A stretch of DNA of 64,000 nucleotides from Micromonospora inaquosa (GTDB taxonomy: Bacteria; Actinomycetota; Actinomycetes; Mycobacteriales; Micromonosporaceae), in assembly GCF_003857055.1 (NCBI RefSeq), contig NZ_QGSZ01000224.1, positions 49,715 through 113,714 of the forward strand, in the 5' to 3' direction. The notes beneath the pieces are model-generated. The model made no database searches. It was not told the DNA's origin and worked only from the letters and a program-made list of their open reading frames with translations. Of this stretch, positions 36,586 through 44,230 are shown piece after piece. The translations under genes were made by a program, and so were the position numbers. Position 1 is the stretch's first letter. Every line of letters starts with the position of its first letter.

Positions 36586-37272
36586 TTACGCCTGGCGGCC
36601 CAGGGCGGTCAGCTCGAGCAGACTGTCGGCCTGGCTGAGCTCTTCGACGCCGCGATCGTAGGTGGAGTAGGTGTGGAAGACGCTTCCCTTGTCCTGGATG
36701 AAGCAACTCAGGCCGACGATCTCGACCGGAATCTCGCTCACGACCAGTTCGATCGGCGAACCGGCCGCCAGGATCTCCTCCTTGGACTCGAAGTTGTACA
36801 TCACCGGGGCAACCCGCTCGTCCAACGTGACGTGGAAGTCGTAGTTGAAATCACTACCAAATGACGAATACCAGGGGAAATGCCGTCGCTGCCAGCCCCT
36901 GCTGGCCTTCAGCTTGGCCAGCGACGCGCGGGATACGGCGACGAACGCCGTGTCCCGCGCCCGCATTGCCGCGAGCAGCCCCGGGTGGAGCCTTCCCGAG
37001 AATGCCGAACAGCTCGGGCACGCATCGTCCCAGGCGGGATCGAACATGAAGTGGAAGACGATCAGCTGACGACAGCCCTCGAACAGCTCCGGCAGGGTGA
37101 CCCGCCCGCGTTCGCCGTCGAAGACGTAGTCCTTCTGGATCCGTACCATCGGCAGGCGACGGCGAGCGGCGGACACCGCGGCATGCTGCGGGGAGAGCTG
37201 CTCCTCCCTGGCAAGGAGCTCTCTACGGGCCGTCAGCCATTGATCGCGGGAGACCACCTGCGGCAACACCAT
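36586..37272 (-). CDS. DUF899 family thioredoxin-like protein
   Basis: This 228-aa protein starts MVLPQVVSRDQWLTARRELL and contains the typical DUF899 segments (QLIVFHFMFDPAWDDACPSCSAF and later GSDFNYDFHV). The family has a thioredoxin-like fold with a CxxC-like DACPSC and no established reaction. The ATG at 37272 sits six bases from GAGGAG; upstream in-frame starts are poorer. It is divergent from the AraC regulator. A redox or detoxification role is possible. It may simply be a neighbour captured in the cluster. Confidence 0.82.
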   Translation of the reverse strand: MVLPQVVSRDQWLTARRELLAREEQLSPQHAAVSAARRRLPMVRIQKDYVFDGERGRVTLPELFEGCRQLIVFHFMFDPAWDDACPSCSAFSGRLHPGLLAAMRARDTAFVAVSRASLAKLKASRGWQRRHFPWYSSFGSDFNYDFHVTLDERVAPVMYNFESKEEILAAGSPIELVVSEIPVEIVGLSCFIQDKGSVFHTYSTYDRGVEELSQADSLLELTALGRQA

Positions 37273-37662
37273 GAGCATCTCCTCTTCGGTTGATGGGGCC
37301 ATCAGAGGCGCCGAACCTCGACTGCTGCCCACATCGTCGCCCCGACGCCGATCTGCCGTTGCCCGTCAGAGCCCCATGGGAGAGGCGTGCGATCGTCTGG
37401 TCCGGCGGCAGGTTGCCGTGTGCCTGAGGGGTCGGGTCGATCCGGGCGCGCCGCTTGGGCAGAAGTCAGCCGGTGTGCAGGGCTTACAGCATGCCGGATT
37501 CAAGCCCCGCGAGTCCACAGTAGACCTCCGGTTGGTGCGTCTCCGACGTCGACACAGGCTCTAGTCGGCCTCGACCACGGGCCCATCCGAGCCCCACCGG
37601 CTCTCGAGTTCCCCGGTGCAGAGTTCTAACGGATCGTGTTGCTGCGAACACGGAGGCCCCGC
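37273..37662. promoter_or_regulatory. Divergent region between DUF899 gene and AraC regulator
   Basis: 390 bases that must contain promoters for both flanking genes. It is the natural place for an AraC operator. No clear repeated half-sites were found by eye. A CGGAGG ribosome site (37651-37656) precedes the regulator start. Confidence 0.45.
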
Positions 37663-38460
37663 ATGAATAGTGCTATCACATCCGCCATAGCGCGCATCTG
37701 GGAGGGCTACAGCGAGCCCTTGTCGCTCGACGAGATCGCGAAGAGCGCAATCCTCAGCCGGTTTCATTTCTCCAGGGTGTTCCGGGCCGCTACCCGCGTC
37801 TCCCCCGGGAGGTACCTCTCGGCAGTCCGCATCTACCAGGCAAAACGTCTGCTGGCCACCACCAAGCTGAGCGTCACGGACATATCCCTGGCCGTCGGCT
37901 TCAACAGCCTGGGCTCATTCACGAACCACTTCACCGACAGCGTCGGCGCTTCACCGAGCCGATTCCGACGGATGTGGACCGAGGGCATGCGCGGTACACC
38001 CCAGCCGGAGAAGCGCTCGCTGCCCGAGTCGGGCACGGTGACCGGCACCGTCACCCTACCGACCGGGTACGCCAGGGCCAGGGTCTACATCGGCGCCTTC
38101 GACACCCCGATCATCCAGCGTCGACCGGCGTCCTGGACCGTCGTCGAGGCGGAAGCCGGCACCAAGGCGCGCTACTGCCTGCCCGACGTGCCCCCCGGGC
38201 AGTGGTCCATCAGAGCTGTGGCAACGGCGGACAGCGTCGACCCGGAACCCTGGACCCGGCGGTCGCTGCTCCTGGGCGACGTTGATCCGGTCACTGTGAC
38301 TGACCGATCCACGAGCATGGTCGGCGTCGCGCTGCGGCCGAAGCAGATGACGGACCTACCCATCCTCTACGCGATTCCCGACCTGGAAGCCCACAACCTG
38401 GGCCGTCCCGCGCGGTCGGAGCCGAGCCGCACCGCGGAGCTGGCATCCCGAGGCAGGTAG
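37663..38460 (+). CDS. AraC-family transcriptional regulator, N-terminal HTH
   Basis: The 265-aa product carries its double helix-turn-helix at the N-terminus (residues about 5-110: LSLDEIAKSAILSRFHFSRVFR, then VTDISLAVGFNSLGSFTNHF). This is unlike classical AraC with a C-terminal HTH. The remaining 150 residues form a beta-rich region with no family assigned, perhaps a ligand sensor. The ATG at 37663 has CGGAGG six bases upstream. It is the only discrete cluster-type regulator in the window and is a likely pathway controller. Its targets are unknown. Confidence 0.85.
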   Translation: MNSAITSAIARIWEGYSEPLSLDEIAKSAILSRFHFSRVFRAATRVSPGRYLSAVRIYQAKRLLATTKLSVTDISLAVGFNSLGSFTNHFTDSVGASPSRFRRMWTEGMRGTPQPEKRSLPESGTVTGTVTLPTGYARARVYIGAFDTPIIQRRPASWTVVEAEAGTKARYCLPDVPPGQWSIRAVATADSVDPEPWTRRSLLLGDVDPVTVTDRSTSMVGVALRPKQMTDLPILYAIPDLEAHNLGRPARSEPSRTAELASRGR

Positions 38461-38566
38461 CGCGACGCGCCTGGACCCGTCGCCACGCAGGAGGCCCACA
38501 GCACCTGACGCGGTCGCTGCCCGCCGACCTGGTGGCTCGAAGCACCACGGTGCTGCGGACACGCAG

Positions 38567-38617
38567 CGAGGTCCGCCTCCGCGAGCCCTCTCCAGGCGCT
38601 CGCGGTGGCGGACCTCG
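38567..38617. terminator. Very strong bidirectional hairpin
   Basis: An 11-base arm (38567-38577 with 38607-38617), one T-T mismatch, and an 8-base inner arm (38579-38586 with 38598-38605) give a near 20-base stem with an 11-base loop. It lies 6 bases after the stop of the gene at 38624 and about 106 bases after the AraC stop, so it should stop both transcripts. Confidence 0.88.
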
Positions 38618-38623
38618 GTGTGA

Positions 38624-39421
38624 CTACCGCTTGGCGAACTGGCCGGGTCGGCGACCGGCCCCGGCCGGCCCGCGGTAGGCCTGCGCGATGTCGAGCCAGC
38701 GGTCGGCTTCCTCGCCCTGCGCAATCAGGGACAGGTCGTCGCGGTGTCGACGGCGGCTGACCAACAGGGCGAAGTCGACGGCTGGTCCGGTCACCCGTTG
38801 GGTCGCGTCGGCCGGCCCGAACTCCCAGACCACGCCCGAGGGGCCGGTCACCTCGACCCGAAACTCGTCGGTCGGCGGCGTCAACCCGTGCGCGTGGTAC
38901 CCGAAATCGCGGGTACGGAAGCCGAACCAGGCCAGGTGGCCGATCCGGTCGGTCAACTCGCGGGTGTGCCCGAGCGCGTCGGCGATGTCCTGGCCGTGGC
39001 CGAACAGCTCCATCATGCCGGCCGCGGCCAACACCGACGGCGGCAACGGCGTGACCAGCCAGGGCACGGTGGCCGTGGGCTCGACGGCGGCCAACGCCTT
39101 GGCGGCGGCGTTGCGTTCCTGCCGCCACTTGTCCACCAACGAGTCCGTGGACAGCGCCAGGTACGCGGTCAGCGCGTTGTTCACCGCCGCCTGGAAGTCG
39201 CGCTTGGCGTCGGCCACGTGGTCGGCGAAGGCCTCCGGCTGGCTGGCCGACAGGGCGGCCAGGTGGGACACGAAGGCCAGGTGGGCGATCTGGTGCTTGA
39301 CGGTCCAGCCCGGCGCCGGGGTGTCCAAGGACCACTGCGCCGGGCTCAACCCGGTCACCAGCGTCTCGATGTCGTCTCCGTCAGCAATCAGATCATCGTA
39401 GGTATTCATCTGATCCGACAC
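38624..39421 (-). CDS. TIGR03084-type mycothiol-dependent / DinB-fold protein
   Basis: This 265-aa protein starts with the four-helix-bundle pattern of the maleylpyruvate-isomerase/DinB superfamily (PAPGWTVKHQIAHLAF, then MMELFGHGQDIADALG). Its metal-binding histidines lie near residues 46 and 146, and a C-terminal domain begins about 170. It resembles the TIGR03084 family. Proteins of about this size and type occur in nine-membered enediyne clusters downstream of the oxidoreductase gene, so it probably belongs to the core set. Its reaction is unknown. The GTG at 39421 has AAGGAGG upstream. It ends the SCP2-GMC operon. Confidence 0.78.
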   Translation of the reverse strand: MSDQMNTYDDLIADGDDIETLVTGLSPAQWSLDTPAPGWTVKHQIAHLAFVSHLAALSASQPEAFADHVADAKRDFQAAVNNALTAYLALSTDSLVDKWRQERNAAAKALAAVEPTATVPWLVTPLPPSVLAAAGMMELFGHGQDIADALGHTRELTDRIGHLAWFGFRTRDFGYHAHGLTPPTDEFRVEVTGPSGVVWEFGPADATQRVTGPAVDFALLVSRRRHRDDLSLIAQGEEADRWLDIAQAYRGPAGAGRRPGQFAKR

Positions 39422-39445
39422 GTTTCCTCCTTGATTCGCCTATAC

Positions 39446-41113
39446 CTAGGGGACTGTCACGGGCTGGCCGTCAGGGCCGGTCACCGTGACCGGTGCCTTA
39501 CGACTGACCCGGGCCGTCGCCGGCAGTGACCCGAGGTAGCGCACGTCGACGCCGCGGGCCTGGGCGGCCCGGACGATGTTCGGCACGGCGCGCTCGGCGA
39601 TCGCGGCGATGGTGAACGCGGGGTTGACCGTCAACGCACCGGGAACGGCCGAGCCGTCGGTCACGAAGATTCCGGGGTGGTCGCGCAGCTCGTTCGTGTC
39701 GTCCAGAGCCGAGGTCTCGGGGTCGTCACCCATCCGGCACGACGCCAGCGGATGAACGGTGTACGCCCCGATGACCTCGTTGGTCCAGGGCATCACCCGG
39801 GCCAGGCCGTCGCGCTCCAGGATGTCGCGGATGTCCGCGTCGGCCAGAGCCCACCCGTGCCGGGTGTTGGCGCTGGGTTCGTACCGCAGACTGCCCCGAC
39901 TGAGCATCTGCATGGAGATGCGTTCGGCGTTGCCGGTCTCCGGAGGAGGACCGAAGACTCCTTCGTTGTCGTCCTCCGACATGATGAAGATGGTCAGCCA
40001 TGACTGCCAACGCCGCAGGATCTCCTTCTTGTCGACCCCGAACCAGCTCGGCCCCTCGGCGTCGGGCGCCTGCGCGAGGATCGTGCCGAACCCCGGTGGG
40101 AAGTACAGCTGTTCCAGGGAGTAGCGACTGAACTCCGGCAACGCGCCGTCGAGGCGGTCCCAGCTGGCGGCGGACGGGCCTCGACCGATCTGGTTGGCCG
40201 CGTAGGCCAGGCCGTCGCCCCGATCCAGGCCGAGGACGTCGCGAACCCGGTCTTCGTTGAGGATGGCCGTGTTGAGCCGCTCACCATTGCCGGAGAAGTA
40301 GCGCCCGACCGCGGGTGGCATCGCCCCGAGATTCTCCTCGGACCGTTGCAGGATGACCGGCGTCGCGGCCGCACCGGCTGCGACCACCACGATCTTCGCC
40401 TCGATGACTCCGGCGTCGACCTGTACGCGGTAGTCGACCGGATCGACCACCGTGTAGTGGACCAGGAAGTCGCCCTCGGGCGACCGCTCGATGCGTTGCA
40501 CCTCGTGCAGAGGTCGGATCTGGGCACCGTGGTCGAGCGCCGCCGGCAGGTAGTTGAGCAGAAGCGACCGCTTCGCGTCGAACTTGCAGCCCGACATCAT
40601 CCAGTTGCAGTTGGTGCACAGGTCCGTGTCGATCGCCGCCGCGACCGGGTTGGCCGTGCGGCCGGCATGGTCGCAGGCTGCGGCGAACACACCGCCGGCG
40701 TACGTGACGTCGTCCCAGGTGCTCTGGGTGATGGGCAGGGCCTGGGCGACCCGGTCGTACCAGGGCTCCAGTGATTCCCGGGTGATGGACTTCGGCCACA
40801 TCCGGTGGCCGAGGCTGCCCTCGCGCTCGAAGACGAACTGCGGGGCGCGGGGCATGGCCGCGAAGTAGACGACGCTGCCGCCGCCGACGCAGTTGCCGCC
40901 CAGCACGTTCATCCCCTCGCCCATCGTGAACTCGAACACCCGGGTGGACGACGAACCGAACTTGAAGTCGTGGTCGAACTCGTCGGCGGTCAGCCACGGG
41001 CCTCGTTCGAGAACGACGACCGAGGCGCCGCCGGCCGCCAGGTGGTACGCGGGAATCGCACCGCCGAAGCCGCTGCCGATGACCAGGACATCGGTTCGAT
41101 CGTGGGCTGTCAC
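39446..41113 (-). CDS. GMC-family FAD oxidoreductase
   Basis: This 555-aa flavoprotein has the N-terminal FAD-binding VLVIGSGFGGAIPAYHLAAGG, a GGNCVGGGSVVYF segment and the C-terminal GMC signature HPLASCRMG followed by DGSAVPGALTVNPAFTIAA. The size and neighbours fit the E9-type oxidoreductase conserved in nine-membered enediyne clusters; this equivalence is from memory of the C-1027 cluster and should be checked. It should oxidise an alcohol or a C-C bond during core maturation. The GTG at 41113 overlaps the stop of the preceding gene by four bases. Longer frames upstream only re-read that neighbour. Confidence 0.88.
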   Translation of the reverse strand: MTAHDRTDVLVIGSGFGGAIPAYHLAAGGASVVVLERGPWLTADEFDHDFKFGSSSTRVFEFTMGEGMNVLGGNCVGGGSVVYFAAMPRAPQFVFEREGSLGHRMWPKSITRESLEPWYDRVAQALPITQSTWDDVTYAGGVFAAACDHAGRTANPVAAAIDTDLCTNCNWMMSGCKFDAKRSLLLNYLPAALDHGAQIRPLHEVQRIERSPEGDFLVHYTVVDPVDYRVQVDAGVIEAKIVVVAAGAAATPVILQRSEENLGAMPPAVGRYFSGNGERLNTAILNEDRVRDVLGLDRGDGLAYAANQIGRGPSAASWDRLDGALPEFSRYSLEQLYFPPGFGTILAQAPDAEGPSWFGVDKKEILRRWQSWLTIFIMSEDDNEGVFGPPPETGNAERISMQMLSRGSLRYEPSANTRHGWALADADIRDILERDGLARVMPWTNEVIGAYTVHPLASCRMGDDPETSALDDTNELRDHPGIFVTDGSAVPGALTVNPAFTIAAIAERAVPNIVRAAQARGVDVRYLGSLPATARVSRKAPVTVTGPDGQPVTVP

Positions 41114-41676
41114 TGCGGATCTCCTCTCGGGGTCGTCCGCGGGTGGATCGCGGCGAGGGCGCGGCCATAGGAGAACCTCGGGAAGCGCCAGACGCCGTCC
41201 GACTCGGGCGGCATGAAACCCATCGAGGTCAACCCTGGATGGCCCGACGCCAGGGCGTCGGACGTACTCATGTGGGCCCCGGTGTCCCAGGCCATGGCGC
41301 TGAACATGGCCAACGCGACCCACAGCTCCTGCTCCGGGTGGCCCGGCGCCAGCAGCTCCTGGGCGAGGGCGACCCGGTCGGCGAATGCCAGCGCCACGAA
41401 GGGCGGCACCGTGGGGTCCGGGTCGAGGCCGATCCGGGCGGTGTAGTGGCGCGCGTGCTCGTTAAGCCCTTCGGCCAGGCTGTCCAGCGTGCCGGCCAGG
41501 CCGCCCTCCGGGGTGAGCATCAGCTCCACGGCGCCGGAGGCGACCGCGCCTCCCCCGCTCACCTCGCCGGCGACGGCCCGATCGGTCGGATCACGCTTTT
41601 CGCCGGGAATGATGGTGTCGGCGTACGCCTCCAGGGTCATCACCTGGTCGGCCGTCAGGCCATCGTTTGTGTCCAC
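41110..41676 (-). CDS. Small partner protein of the GMC oxidoreductase
   Basis: This 188-aa protein begins DGLTADQVMTLEAYADTIIPGEKRDP, a pattern shared by gluconate-2-dehydrogenase subunit 3-like and DUF5987-type proteins that accompany GMC oxidoreductases. It lacks a clear Tat signal. Its stop overlaps the oxidoreductase start, implying stoichiometric production and probably a complex. A similar pair occurs in nine-membered enediyne clusters. It may help fold or flavinylate the GMC enzyme. Confidence 0.75.
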   Translation of the reverse strand: MDTNDGLTADQVMTLEAYADTIIPGEKRDPTDRAVAGEVSGGGAVASGAVELMLTPEGGLAGTLDSLAEGLNEHARHYTARIGLDPDPTVPPFVALAFADRVALAQELLAPGHPEQELWVALAMFSAMAWDTGAHMSTSDALASGHPGLTSMGFMPPESDGVWRFPRFSYGRALAAIHPRTTPRGDPQ

Positions 41677-41686
41677 ATACCTTCCT

Positions 41687-42133
41687 TTACGGCCGCGGCG
41701 TGTCGAACAGGGTCGGGAATCGCGTGGTGAGGCCCAGATCGCCGCGGGCCTTCATGCGGCCCCGCAGGAAGAGGATCTTGGGGTTTGCGTTGCCGGTGAC
41801 CATCCTCAGGAAGTCGACCGGCCCGAGGGTCAGCGTCAGACGGGGCGGGTGGGTCGGTTCCAGGGACGCCGTCAGCGTTCCCTGCCTGATGACCAGTTCC
41901 AGCGTGTCGGTGCCGCCGTCAGAACGCCCGGTCACCTTCCAGTGCACCACCGCCTCGAGGCCGCCGGCCCGGTCGGCCCGGAAGACCGCGGGCAGGTCCT
42001 GGAGGATGTCGTGCACGATCGAGGCACGGCGTGGTGACTGCATCAGTGCCAACAGCTCGCCGTTGGAGGCGGCCTTGACCTGTCGGGCAAACTCGAGCCG
42101 GTCCTGAAGAGGGCTCGTGTCGACTGGGCTCAT
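41687..42133 (-). CDS. SCP2 sterol-carrier-domain protein
   Basis: This 148-aa protein is a lone SCP2-like lipid-binding domain. It has AVFRADRAGGLEAVVHWKVTGR in the middle and the family ending LRMVTGNANPKILFLRGRMKARGDLGL. SCP2 folds bind hydrophobic ligands in a pocket. In this operon it could shuttle or protect the greasy polyene or enediyne intermediate for the GMC enzyme. The ATG at 42133 was chosen because AGGAG lies upstream; the longer open frame has none. It heads the operon running to 38624. Confidence 0.82.
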   Translation of the reverse strand: MSPVDTSPLQDRLEFARQVKAASNGELLALMQSPRRASIVHDILQDLPAVFRADRAGGLEAVVHWKVTGRSDGGTDTLELVIRQGTLTASLEPTHPPRLTLTLGPVDFLRMVTGNANPKILFLRGRMKARGDLGLTTRFPTLFDTPRP

Positions 42134-42322
42134 CCGTCGAATCTCCTGTCGCGTAACGGTTTCCGGCAATGCGGGCCACGCGGATGTCCTTGACCATGGC
42201 ACCGCTGGCCACCCTCGGCCCTCTTCCCCCGTGCCGTTCGCCGGCAGCGCGGCACCTGATCGGTGATCAGTGGCCGTGTGTTCCGAGCGGCGGACACCGC
42301 TGACGTATCGGCGGGGACGACA

Positions 42323-42356
42323 ACGAGTGCCGGACGCCTGGGCGCCCGGCACTCGT
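42323..42356 (-). terminator. Terminator after the PPTase gene
   Basis: Arms acgagtgccgg (42323-42333) and ccggcactcgt (42346-42356) pair perfectly over 11 bases. The hairpin lies 29 bases beyond the PPTase stop, separating that operon from the SCP2 operon. Confidence 0.82.
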
Positions 42357-42385
42357 GTCTCGTACGAAGGAAAGGGAATACCGCC

Positions 42386-43180
42386 CTATCGCACTGCGAT
42401 CCGTGACCGGTCGCGGACGAGCTCGGCCGCGGCGGTGAACGCGTCGGCCCCGTCCAGCTGCCAGACCCGTACGGGCCGGGTCGACAACACCGTGACCGCC
42501 CCGACGTATCCCGGTCCGGATTGCAGATCGACGATCTGTGTCGCCTCGACCAGCTCCGGACGGTTGGTGAAGCCGGCCAGTCGTACGTGCCCGTCTGATG
42601 CCTCCAACGTCACGTTCGACATCGGGATCCGCAGCCCGTCACCGGTCGCCTTCAGCACCGACTCCTTGCGGGTCCAGCACTGGAAGAACGCCTCGAGTCG
42701 GGCCTGCCTGCCGCGGATCTCGTCGAAGAAGCCACGCTCGGCGTCACCGAACACGAATCGCAGCATGCCGTCCATGTCGACATCCGGGTTCACCTGCTCC
42801 ACGTCCACCCCGACCGGCCCGTCCGCACACAGCGCGACCGCCAACAGGTCGGCGCTGTGCGACAGGGAGACGTTCGGTGTGCCACCCACCACCTCGGGGC
42901 GCCCGTGCAGCCGTCGGCAGTCCGGGCACTCCCGCCGCAGCTTCACGTCGAAGGGATCGCAGCCCACCGATCCCGCCACGGCGACCTTGAGCAGAGCGGT
43001 GGCGGCCGCGAACCGTCGTCGTCCCGGAACCTGTCGGAAGGAGTCGGCGCGGGCCCGTTCCGGTTCGCTGAGCAGTTCCTCGCACCAGTCGGGAGCATCC
43101 GTCGCGTCCATCCACCACACGTGACAGTCGATGGCGTCGACCGCCCCGTCCGTCGCGACGCCCGAGACCGCGGCGCTCAC
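42386..43180 (-). CDS. Sfp-type 4'-phosphopantetheinyl transferase
   Basis: This 264-aa protein has all the family signatures: NVSLSHSADLLAVAL, GVDVEQV (Asp and Glu for magnesium) and CWTRKESVLKATGDGL (Glu and Lys). It transfers phosphopantetheine from CoA to carrier-domain serines. It starts three bases after the UnbU stop, so it is part of the UnbV-UnbU operon. The PPTase domain fused to PksE at 47434-53190 has lost these residues, so this enzyme probably activates the PksE ACP and may also activate the NRPS carriers. Four-helix membrane or regulator alternatives are excluded by the motifs. Confidence 0.93.
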   Translation of the reverse strand: MSAAVSGVATDGAVDAIDCHVWWMDATDAPDWCEELLSEPERARADSFRQVPGRRRFAAATALLKVAVAGSVGCDPFDVKLRRECPDCRRLHGRPEVVGGTPNVSLSHSADLLAVALCADGPVGVDVEQVNPDVDMDGMLRFVFGDAERGFFDEIRGRQARLEAFFQCWTRKESVLKATGDGLRIPMSNVTLEASDGHVRLAGFTNRPELVEATQIVDLQSGPGYVGAVTVLSTRPVRVWQLDGADAFTAAAELVRDRSRIAVR

Positions 43181-43183
43181 GCG

Positions 43184-44230
43184 TCAGCCCGCCGGCGCGG
43201 CGGCGACCGTCTTCTGGCCGCGTTCGCGCCACCACTTCAGCCACCAGAACGCACCCCGACCCAGGCACACGAGAGTGGTCGCGAAGAAGAGGGTGTACAC
43301 GATGTTGAACTGCATCAGCACGCCGTACACGAGACCGACACTCATGCCGAACATGAACTGGTGAAGCGGCCTGGTCGGGGTGGTGCCGGGGTCGGTCACC
43401 ATGTAGTTGGTGTAGAGCAGGAACGCCACACCGGTCATCGGCACCAGCGCGGCCCACAGGGAGACGTCCCAGACCCAGTGCCGCACCAGGGCCTGGATGA
43501 CGAACGTGCCGACCCAGCCCAGGATCAGCGGCACCTTCTTCGTCAGTACGGCGTTCAGCACCGTACCGGCGGTCAGCAGGACGACCGGGATGATGATCCG
43601 GAAGACATCGGGCACGTGTTCGGTGAAGTGGTAGGGCGGGGCGATGTTGACCCAGGTGAACAGGAGAAGGCACATCGTGATGCCGAAGTTCGACGGATTC
43701 ATGAAGTGCCGCATCCGCCCCTTGATCGGCGCGACGAGCACCGCCTTCTGGCCGACACCGATCACCACCGCGAGGGCGATCGGCCAGAACCGGTCGTTCG
43801 CGTAGAGCAGCATGTTGACCGCGAGCGTGGTGATGTAGGCCGGTAGGAGGAAGGTGAAGACCCCCCAGGCTCCGTGTCCGGCGAAGGCGGGTGTGCTCCG
43901 GGTGGCCCAGGCCGCGATCAACGCGATCACGATCTCCAGGCCCAGGCCGATGGCCAGCGCGAAGAACGGCCAGGCCCATGGCTGCTCGAACCCGAGGACC
44001 GTGTAGCCCAGGATGTTGAAGATGCTCATGGAGATGGCGAAGTTGCGGAGCGCCAGGTAGCGCGGGTCGCGGCGGTCCACCCGTGGTGGCTTGGTGGCCT
44101 GCCGGTCCGCCGCAGCCTTCAGCGCCGGCGGCACCGGCACGTCCTTGGCTGGCGGCGGGAGGGTCGTGGTGCTGGAGAGGTGATTCGGGCCGCGTCCGTC
44201 ACTGGTCGCGACGCTGTCCGTCGCCGTCAT
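43184..44230 (-). CDS. unbU: UnbU, RnfD-like enediyne membrane protein (E5 type)
   Basis: This 348-aa protein has about eight to ten hydrophobic segments and resembles the RnfD/NqrB membrane family. Recognisable stretches are GRMRHFMNPSNFGITMCLLLFTW and TNYMVTDPGTTPTRPLHQFMFG. UnbU is part of the conserved enediyne warhead cassette and is needed for production of the core; its reaction is not established. The RnfD similarity suggests membrane electron transfer. The ATG overlaps the UnbV stop (ATGA). The cytoplasmic N-terminal tail is about 60 residues. Confidence 0.9.
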   Translation of the reverse strand: MTATDSVATSDGRGPNHLSSTTTLPPPAKDVPVPPALKAAADRQATKPPRVDRRDPRYLALRNFAISMSIFNILGYTVLGFEQPWAWPFFALAIGLGLEIVIALIAAWATRSTPAFAGHGAWGVFTFLLPAYITTLAVNMLLYANDRFWPIALAVVIGVGQKAVLVAPIKGRMRHFMNPSNFGITMCLLLFTWVNIAPPYHFTEHVPDVFRIIIPVVLLTAGTVLNAVLTKKVPLILGWVGTFVIQALVRHWVWDVSLWAALVPMTGVAFLLYTNYMVTDPGTTPTRPLHQFMFGMSVGLVYGVLMQFNIVYTLFFATTLVCLGRGAFWWLKWWRERGQKTVAAAPAG

